DNA of 64,000 bases from Luidia sarsii (lineage: Eukaryota; Echinodermata; Asteroidea; Paxillosida; Luidiidae). Below, in pieces: positions 56,101 to 64,000 of this stretch. The notes under the pieces were generated by a model. The model had not been told where the DNA came from. It ran no database searches and saw nothing but the letters and a program-made list of their open reading frames with translations. Where the stretch lies: contig OX465105.1 in the NCBI GenBank assembly GCA_949987565.1, positions 18,031,159 to 18,095,158 on the forward strand, given 5' to 3'. The translations under genes were made by a program, and so were the position numbers. Every line of letters begins with the position of its first letter. Within the stretch, counting starts at the first letter, position 1.

Positions 56101-59100
56101 CAAGTGACCTACTCACATTTCCCGGCAGGGGACAGTATTCTTTACTTACTCAAAACAAGTGAAACGTACATTAGGTTACGACAAAGTGAATCATTCGTTT
56201 CGTTCCATTATTGTATCTCATTTGGCGGTCTGATGAACGCACCAATATTTCACCAAAGCAAGTCTAATCTGTGCGCCTTTATGAGCATTATATAATTCCG
56301 TTACCTTTACAGGTTTCTCCTGTGAAGACGGTACTGCCATTGATGGCACCTACGTGTGTGACGGATACGATGACTGTCCGGACAGATGCGACGAGACGCG
56401 GTGTGGACCCGAAGGTAATGCATTAATTATCATTTTAATTGTTGACTCTGGAATTAAGGCCAATTCACAAGAGTGCGCCCTCAAGAGTTTGCAACGCATT
56501 GGCCAATCACAATTATTTTTATGGGCCATTCACAAGAGTGCGCCCTCAGGAGTTTGCAATGCGTAGGCCAATCACAAGGCGCGGAATCTATCTGTCGACC
56601 CAATGCACGTTTGTAATCTACTCAATCCGCATGCAACGCAAATAAAGGGAGACCACGTGCATTATAATGGCCTCCCATCTAAAAGTTGACATGGCGTCAT
56701 CCCGTGATTGTATTTCGACCAATGAAATCGCATGAATTTGGTGATGGTCGGCGTAGCTCCTTCTGAAAGTCTTTTCAAGTCGTCCTAAATCTTTAAAATT
56801 AGCAGGATCTTGAATTTGGCTTGAGTCTCAGAAGGATCTTTCTCGGGGGCGGAGGGGTCATTGAGAAGGATTTTATAAGAATTGAAAACATCCCCCGCCA
56901 ATTTTCAAATTGTTAATGATTATACATTACTGTATACCGCAGGTGATTCAACAATGTAAATGCGTAGCACAAAAGCGTTTGAATATTTCCGATTTGGAAA
57001 ATCTCGGCAGTTTGTTAGTGATTCTGACCAACGCAACCAAGTTAGGCTTTTAGTAACTCATCCTGCCCGTTGGTATTTTTGTTTGATACCAACGTGAGCC
57101 AACCATTGGCCAGATCTTTTATTGTTAAGTAAGTGTAGCAATTTGTCACATGAGTCAGTTTCAGAAGTGTCCGACAAATGCACCTTCCTCTACTTTCAGA
57201 CTGCGTGTGGCAGGACTGGGGACAGTGGTCACCCTGTAGCGCCGAGTGTGACGCTGGCCTGACGACAAGGACAAGAGAATGTCTGTGCCAAAGCCAGCAT
57301 TGTACCCAAAACCCTCCAGAGCAGGATGAACAGGAATGCAAGATCAAGGACTGTCAAGTAGAACAAGGTAACGAACAATAATTATATAAAAATTAAGTAA
57401 ATACAAAAACAAATCTTCAAAACTGCTCACTGACTAAAATGACCTGGAATGCATGAATGCATCAAAAGTTAGAGGGCCTGACGTTCCGATCCTAGCATGA
57501 CCTTTCTCAAAGGCTTTGCATGCAGGCATTCAGGGTGCTACCATCCCTAGTCCAAATGAAGATGTCATCTACGTTTGGAAAATGCAGCAGTTTGTGACTG
57601 ATGCTGACCATAGCCAGTTAGGCTTTGAATTACCAATGGTGCTACCCCTTGGTATTTTCTTCAGCAATGTGGGTCAACCGTTGGTCAGCACTTTGACTGT
57701 GAAGTAAGTCAGCAATTTGTCGCATAAGTTTACTTGAGGGTCACTTTCAGTGGTGTCGGACAATGAGCTTTCGTTTCGTTTCAGACTGCGTGTGGCAGGA
57801 CTGGGGACAGTGGTCACCTTGTAGCACAGAGTGTGACACTGGCCTTACGACCAGGACAAGACAATGTCTGTGCCAAAGCCAGCATTGTACCCAAACACCT
57901 CCAGAGCAGGATGAACAGGAATGCAAGATCAAGGACTGTCAAGTAGAACAAGGTAACGAACAATATATAAAAATGAAGTAAAAAAAAAAAAAATCTTCCA
58001 AACTGCTCACTGACTAAAATGACCTGGATTGCATGAATCGCAAAAGTTAGAGGGCTTGACGTTCTGATCCTAGCAGGACCTTTCTCAAAGGCTTTGCATT
58101 CAGGCATTCAGGGTGCTACCATCCCTAGTCCAAATGAAGATGTCATCTACGTTTGGAAAATGCAGCAGTTTGTGACTGATGCTGACCATAGCCAGTTAGG
58201 CTTTGAATTACCAATGCTGCTACCCTTGGTATTTCGTTCACCAATATGGGTCAACCATTGACCAGGACTTTGACTGTGAAGTAAGTCAGCAATTTGTCAC
58301 ATGAGTTGACCTGAGGGTCAGTTTCAGTCGTGTCGGACATCGACAAAAATAATGAGCTTTCATTTCGTTTCAGACTGCGTGTGGCAGGACTGGGGACAGT
58401 GGTCGCCCTGTAGCACAGAGTGTGACACTGGCCTTACGACCAGGACAAGAGAATGTCTGTGCCAAAGCCAGTATTGTACCCAAAACCCTCCAGAGCAGGA
58501 TGAACAGGAATGCAAGATCAAGGACTGTCAAGTAGAACAAGGTAACGAACGATATATATAAATGAAGTAAATGCAAAAGAAATCATGGAAACTGTTCACT
58601 GACTAAAATGACCTGCAATGCATAAACCTCAAAAGTTAGAGGGCCTGACGTTCCGATCCTAGCAGGACCTTTCTCAAAGGCTTTGCATTCAGACATTCGG
58701 GCTGCTAACATCCCTAGTCCAAAATTAATGAAGATGTCATCTACGTTTGGAAAATGCGGCAGTTAGTGATTGATGCTGACCATAGCCAGTTAGGCTTTGA
58801 ATTACCAATGCTGCTACCCCTTGGTATTTTCTTCAGCAATGTGGGTCAACCGTTGGCCAGCACTTTGACTGTGAAGTAAGTCAGCAATTTGTCGCATAAG
58901 TTTACTTCTGGGTCACTTTCAGTGGTGTCGGACAATGAGCTTTCGTTTCGTTTCAGACTGCGTGTGGCAGGACTGGGGACAGTGGTCACCTTGTAGCACA
59001 GAGTGTGACACTGGCCTTACGACCAGGACAAGAGAATGTCTGTGTCAAAGCCAGCATTGTACCCAAACCCCTCCAGAGCAGGATGAACAGGAATGCAAGA

Positions 59101-62100
59101 TCAAGGACTGTCAAGTAGAACAAGGTAACGAACAATATATAAAATTGAAGTAAATAAACAAACAAATCTTCCAAACTGCTCACTGACTAAAATGACCTGG
59201 ATTGCATGAATCTCAAAAGTTAGAGGGCTTGACGTTCCGATCCTAGCAGGACCTTTCTCAAATGCTTTGCATTCAGGCGTTCAGGGTGCTACCATCCCTA
59301 GTCCAAATGAAGATGTCATCTACGTTTTGAAAATGAAGCAGTTTGTGACTGATGCTGACCATAGCCAGTTAGGCTTTGAATTACCAATGCTGCTACCCCT
59401 TGGTATTTCGTTTACCAATATGGGTCAACCATTGACCAGGACTATGACTGTGAAGTAAGTCAGCAATTTGTCACATGAGTTGACCTGAGGGTCAGTTTCA
59501 GTCGTGTCGGACAAAAATAATGAGCTTTCATTTCGTTTCAGACTGCGTGTGGCAGGACTGGGGACAGTGGTCGCCCTGTAGCACAAAGTGTGACACTGGC
59601 CTTACAACCAGGACAAGAGAATGTCTGTGCCAAAGCCAGTATTGTACCCAAACCCCTCCAGAGCAGGATGAACAGGAATGCAAGATCAAGGACTGTCAAG
59701 TAGAACAAGGTAACGAACGATATATATAAATAAAGTAAATGCAAAAAAAATCATGGAAACTGTTCACTGACTAAAATGACCTGCAATACATAAACCTCAA
59801 AAGTTAGAGGGCCTGACGTTCCGATCCTAGCAGGACCTTTCTCCAAGGCTTTGCATTCAGGCATTCTAGGCTGCTACCATCCCTAGTCCAAATGAAGATG
59901 TCATCTACGTTTGGAAAATGCGACAGTTTGTGATAGATTCTGACCAAAGCCAGTTAGGCTTTGAATTAGCAATGCTGCTACCCCTTGGTATTTTCTTCAG
60001 CAATGTGGGTCAACCGTTGGCCAGCACTTTGAATGTGAAGTAAGTCAGCAATTCGTCGCATAAGTTTACTTCTGGGTCACTTTCAGTGGTGTCGGACAAT
60101 GAGCTTTCGTTTCGTTTCAGACTGCGTGTGGCAGGACTGGGGACAGTGGTCACCTTGTAGCACAGAGTGTGACACTGGCCTTACGACCAGGACAAGACAA
60201 TGTCTGTGTCAAAGCCAGCATTGTACCCAAACCCCTCCAGAGCAGGATGAACAGGAATGCAAGATCAAGGACTGTCAAGTAGAACAAGGTAACGAACAAT
60301 ATATAAAAATGAAGTAAAAAAAAAAAAAATCTTCCAAACTGCTCACTGACTAAAATGACCTGGATTGCATGAATCGCAAAAGTTAGAGGGCTTGACGTTC
60401 TGATCCTAGCAGGACCTTTCTCAAAGGCTTTGCATTCAGGCATTCAGGGTGCTACCATCCCTAGTCCAAATGAAGATGTCATCTACGTTTGGAAAATGCA
60501 GCAGTTTGTGACTGATGCTGACCATAGCCAGTTAGGCTTTGAATTACCAATGCTGCTACCCTTGGTATTTCGTTCACCAATATGGGTCAACCATTGACCA
60601 GGACTTTGACTGTGAAGTAAGTCAGCAATTTGTCACATGAGTTGACCTGAGGGTCAGTTTCAGTCGTGTCGGACATCGACAAAAATAATGAGCTTTCATT
60701 TCGTTTCAGACTGCGTGTGGCAGGACTGGGGACAGTGGTCGCCCTGTAGCACAGAGTGTGACACTGGCCTTACGACCAGGACAAGAGAATGTCTGTGCCA
60801 AAGCCAGTATTGTACCCAAAACCCTCCAGAGCAGGATGAACAGGAATGCAAGATCAAGGACTGTCAAGTAGAACAAGGTAACGAACGATATATATAAATG
60901 AAGTAAATGCAAAAGAAATCATGGAAACTGTTCACTGACTAAAATGACCTGCAATGCATAAACCTCAAAAGTTAGAGGGCCTGACGTTCCGATCCTAGCA
61001 GGACCTTTCTCAAAGGCTTTGCATTCAGACATTCGGGCTGCTAACATCCCTAGTCCAAAATTAATGAAGATGTCATCTACGTTTGGAAAATGCGGCAGTT
61101 AGTGATTGATGCTGACCATAGCCAGTTAGGCTTTGAATTACCAATGCTGCTACCCCTTGGTATTTTCTTCAGCAATGTGGGTCAACCGTTGGCCAGCACT
61201 TTGACTGTGAAGTAAGTCAGCAATTTGTCGCATAAGTTTACTTCTGGGTCACTTTCAGTGGTGTCGGACAATGAGCTTTCGTTTCGTTTCAGACTGCGTG
61301 TGGCAGGACTGGGGACAGTGGTCACCTTGTAGCACAGAGTGTGACACTGGCCTTACGACCAGGACAAGAGAATGTCTGTGTCAAAGCCAGCATTGTACCC
61401 AAACCCCTCCAGAGCAGGATGAACAGGAATGCAAGATCAAGGACTGTCAAGTAGAACAAGGTAACGAACAATATATAAAATTGAAGTAAATAAACAAACA
61501 AATCTTCCAAACTGCTCACTGACTAAAATGACCTGGATTGCATGAATCTCAAAAGTTAGAGGGCTTGACGTTCCGATCCTAGCAGGACCTTTCTCAAATG
61601 CTTTGCATTCAGGCGTTCAGGGTGCTACCATCCCTAGTCCAAATGAAGATGTCATCTACGTTTTGAAAATGAAGCAGTTTGTGACTGATGCTGACCATAG
61701 CCAGTTAGGCTTTGAATTACCAATGCTGCTACCCCTTGGTATTTCGTTTACCAATATGGGTCAACCATTGACCAGGACTATGACTGTGAAGTAAGTCAGC
61801 AATTTGTCACATGAGTTGACCTGAGGGTCAGTTTCAGTCGTGTCGGACAAAAATAATGAGCTTTCATTTCGTTTCAGACTGCGTGTGGCAGGACTGGGGA
61901 CAGTGGTCGCCCTGTAGCACAAAGTGTGACACTGGCCTTACAACCAGGACAAGAGAATGTCTGTGCCAAAGCCAGTATTGTACCCAAACCCCTCCAGAGC
62001 AGGATGAACAGGAATGCAAGATCAAGGACTGTCAAGTAGAACAAGGTAACGAACGATATATATAAATAAAGTAAATGCAAAAAAAATCATGGAAACTGTT

Positions 62101-63791
62101 CACTGACTAAAATGACCTGCAATACATAAACCTCAAAAGTTAGAGGGCCTGACGTTCCGATCCTAGCAGGACCTTTCTCCAAGGCTTTGCATTCAGGCAT
62201 TCTAGGCTGCTACCATCCCTAGTCCAAATGAAGATGTCATCTACGTTTGGAAAATGCGACAGTTTGTGATAGATTCTGACCAAAGCCAGTTAGGCTTTGA
62301 ATTAGCAATGCTGCTACCCCTTGGTATTTTCTTCAGCAATGTGGGTCAACCGTTGGCCAGCACTTTGAATGTGAAGTAAGTCAGCAATTCGTCGCATAAG
62401 TTTACTTCTGGGTCACTTTCAGTGGTGTCGGACAATGAGCTTTCGTTTCGTTTCAGACTGCGTGTGGCAGGACTGGGGACAGTGGTCACCTTGTAGCACA
62501 GAGTGTGACACTGGCCTTACGACCAGGACAAGACAATGTCTGTGTCAAAGCCAGCATTGTACCCAAACCCCTCCAGAGCAGGATGAACAGGAATGCAAGA
62601 TCAAGGACTGTCAAGTAGAACAAGGTAACGAACAATATATAAAATTGAAGTAAATAAAAAAAAAAATCTTCCAAACTGCTCACTGACTAAAATGACCTGG
62701 ATTGCATGAATCTCAAAAGTTAGAGGGCTTGACGTTCCGATCCTAGCAGGACCTTTCTCAAATGCTTTGCATTCAGGCATTCAGGGTGCTACCATCCCTA
62801 GTCCAAATGAAGATGTCATCTACGTTTTGAAAATGAAGCAGTTTGTGACTGATGCTGACCATAGCCAGTTAGGCTTTGAATTACCAATGCTGCTACCCCT
62901 TGGTATTTCGTTTACCAATATGGGTCAACCATTGACCAGCACTTTGACTGTGAAGTAAGTCAGCAATTAAATTGTCGCATGAGTTGACCTGAGGGTCAGT
63001 TTCAGTCGTGTCGGACAAAATAATGAGCTTTCATTTCGTTTCAGACTGCGTGTGGCAGGACTGGGGACAGTGGTCACCCTGTAGCACCGAGTGTGACACT
63101 GGCCTTACGACCAGGACAAGAGAATGTCTGTGCCAAAGCCAGCATTGTACCCAAACCCCTCCAGAGCAGGATGAACAGGAATGCAAGATCAAGGACTGTC
63201 AAGTAGAACAAGGTAACGAACGATATATATAAATGAAGTAAATGCAAAACAAATAATGGAAACTGCTCACTGACTAAAATGACCTGCAATACATGAACCT
63301 CAAAAGTTAGAGGGCCTGACGTTCCGATCCTAGCAGGGCCTTTCTCAAAGGCTTTGCATTCAGGCATTCAGGCTGCTAACATCCCTAGTCCAAATGAAGA
63401 TGTCATCTACGTTTGGAAAATGCGGCAGTTTGTGATAGATTCTGACCAAAGCCAGTTAGGCTTTGAATTACCAATGGTGCTACCCCCTTGGTATTTTCTT
63501 CAGCAATGTGGGTCAACCGTTGGCCAGCACTTTGACTGTGAAGTAAGTCAGCAATTTGTCGCATAAGTTTACTTCTGGGTCACTTTCAGTGGTGTCGGAC
63601 AATGAGCTTTCTTTTCGTTTCAGACTGCGTGTGGCAGGACTGGGGACAGTGGTCACCTTGTAGCGCCGAGTGTGACACTGGCCTTACGACCAGGACAAGA
63701 GAATGTCTGTGTCAAAGCCAGCATTGTACCCAAACCCCTCCAGAGCAGGATGAACAGGAATGCAAGATCAAGGACTGTCAAGTAGAACAAG
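50146..63791 (+). CDS. Secreted multidomain protein: signal peptide, LDLa domains, TSP1 array (3' end beyond window)
   Basis: Exons: 50146-50265, 50428-50485, 52514-52618, 53753-53860, 54247-54282, 55227-55322, 55657-55770, 56313-56414, then TSP1 exons 57200-57367, 57785-57952, 58374-58541, 58957-59124, 59542-59709, 60121-60288, 60710-60877, 61293-61460, 61878-62045, 62457-62624, 63045-63212, 63624-63791. From the second exon on, all junctions are phase 1. Residues 1-21 are a signal peptide (MPIPVSIVLVALLPFVLVAA). Five exons carry LDL-receptor class A signatures (DCEDGSDE, DCTDGSDE, DCPDFSDEYC, CDGKEDMWNGHDE, CDGYDDCPDRCDE); some lack cysteines. Each TSP1 exon reads DCVWQDWGQWSPCSTECDTG, TTRTRECLCQSQHCTQ, ECKIKDCQVEQ, with the WxxWxxW ladder (C-mannosylation type), the Arg pair and six main cysteines. 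The O-fucose site is not intact because E precedes the second Cys. Role inferred: extracellular adhesion or recognition. The 36-bp exon 54247-54282 is the weakest. Confidence 0.8.
51035..51135 (-). repeat. Degenerate SINE, minus strand
   Basis: GGAACTTGAATCCGAGACCC, ACCATCGAGATACCCAGTCC. In intron 2 of the LDLa/TSP1 gene. Confidence 0.65.
51215..51664. mobile_element. TIR element, longer copy of 32541-32799
   Basis: GTGACCCGGCACAGCATAAT and GCTGTGCCGGGTCAC at the ends. The outer 100 bp match the short copy (GAGTATACCATTAGCTTTCA, TTGTTTACTCGAAAAGTGTT). About 190 extra bp lie in the centre. Confidence 0.8.
52254..52290. repeat. GAATC pentanucleotide repeat
   Basis: Six tandem GAATC units. Confidence 0.9.
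53015..53062 (+). repeat. Hairpin-repeat copy, well preserved
   Basis: ATGAGAAAGGTCCTGCTAGG then ATCGAAACGTCAGGCCC. Confidence 0.8.
53373..53570. repeat. Minisatellite, about 18-bp unit
   Basis: About ten units of TTGAATCGAATAATCGAAA type. Intronic. The reverse frames read as isoleucine/serine-rich repeats and are artefacts. Confidence 0.95.
53920..54185. repeat. Tetranucleotide-rich region (GACA/GACC/GATA)
   Basis: Imperfect ACCGACCA, GACAGACA, ACATACAT and GATAGATA runs between two LDLa-gene exons. Confidence 0.9.
54745..55065. repeat. GGCTCT/GGCTCA hexamer array with GGCTATAT interruptions
   Basis: About 300 bp of hexamers, interrupted every 40-60 bp by GGCTATATGGC. Intronic. All forward frames stay open because of the period. 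Confidence 0.95.
55820..56580. repeat. Three copies of a 45-bp dispersed motif
   Basis: AGTGCGCCCTCAAGAGTTTG with GGCCAATCACAA occurs at about 55829, 56472 and 56535, on both sides of the 56.0 kb region. Confidence 0.7.
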
Positions 63792-64000
63792 GTAACGAAC
63801 AATATATAAAATTGAAGTAAATAAAAAAAAAAATCTTCCAAACTGCTCACTGACTAAAATGACCTGGATTGCATGAATCTCAAAAGTTAGAGGGCTTGAC
63901 GTTCCGATCCTAGCATGACCTTTCTCAAAGGCTTTGCATTCTCAGGCATTCAGGCTGCTACCATCCCTAGTCCAAATGAAGATGTCATCTACGTTTGGAA
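57200..64000 (+). repeat. Tandem TSP1 exon array, twelve units of about 585 bp
   Basis: Starts are spaced 585, 589, 583, 585, 579, 589, 583, 585, 579, 588 and 579 bp. Each unit carries the exon, a hairpin repeat in its intron (GACGTTCCGATCCTAGCAGG) and a conserved 190-bp block just after it. Units at 57785-60120 recur at 60121-62456 with a constant 2,336-bp offset. Confidence 0.95.

Noticed and set aside
57814..63850. Repeated minus-strand frames of 65-97 codons opposite the TSP1 exons
   Set aside because: Shadows of the TSP1 exons and their repeats; hydrophobic reading results from the antisense strand.

Overview
This is animal nuclear DNA: genes are split by GT-AG introns, coding exons are separated by AT-rich sequence full of dispersed repeats, and the products include a ciliary protein (CFAP119), ANKUB1, and a secreted LDLa/TSP1 protein. 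Gene content and repeat load fit a ciliated marine invertebrate, probably a deuterostome such as an echinoderm, hemichordate or cephalochordate. The species cannot be named from sequence alone. Exon models below were built by hand from splice signals, and reading phase was checked across every junction.

Layout: (1) 32-4111, minus: CFAP119/CCDC189, eight exons closing to 281 aa. (2) 6000-8012, plus: ANKUB1, one GC-rich uninterrupted coding exon of 670 aa, with a near-perfect hairpin just after the stop. (3) 8013-12646: intergenic, with purine tracts, SINEs and a hammerhead-like core. (4) 12647-34305, minus: a 27-exon gene for a 1,356-aa protein with two SAM domains, two Ras-association-like domains and a long coiled coil. 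I do not recognise a named orthologue. (5) 36551-40608, plus: a zinc-finger/coiled-coil protein whose last residues and stop codon come from a SINE. Its 5' end faces that of gene 4 across about 1.2 kb. (6) 42413-42980, minus: 3' end of a Penelope-like retroelement (GIY-YIG C-terminus). (7) 43943-47680, minus: a five-exon gene for a 276-aa PhnD-like (bacterial phosphonate-binding type) protein. (8) From 50146 to the window end, plus: a signal-peptide protein with five LDLa-type exons, then twelve near-identical 168-bp TSP1 exons at about 585-bp spacing. The array holds a 2,336-bp higher-order duplication and is cut off by the window end.

Repeats: the commonest are a tRNA-derived SINE (about 20 copies or pieces) and a hairpin motif whose strand shows a stem followed by GAAACGTC. 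One hairpin copy lies directly downstream of the Penelope-like GIY-YIG frame, which suggests that the dispersed hairpins are Penelope-type termini with decayed hammerhead-like structure. The motif has also been amplified into an exact 16 x 32-bp satellite and is carried in every TSP1 intron. Several TIR elements (two with TTAA target sites, others hAT-like) and fold-back elements are present, some nested inside SINEs, which gives relative insertion order.

The genes do not form an operon-like unit. CFAP119 belongs to motile cilia; the other genes have separate roles. The most unusual items are the animal PhnD-like gene, the SAM-SAM-RA-RA-coiled-coil architecture, the freshly duplicated TSP1 exon array, and the link between hairpin repeats and a Penelope-like element.
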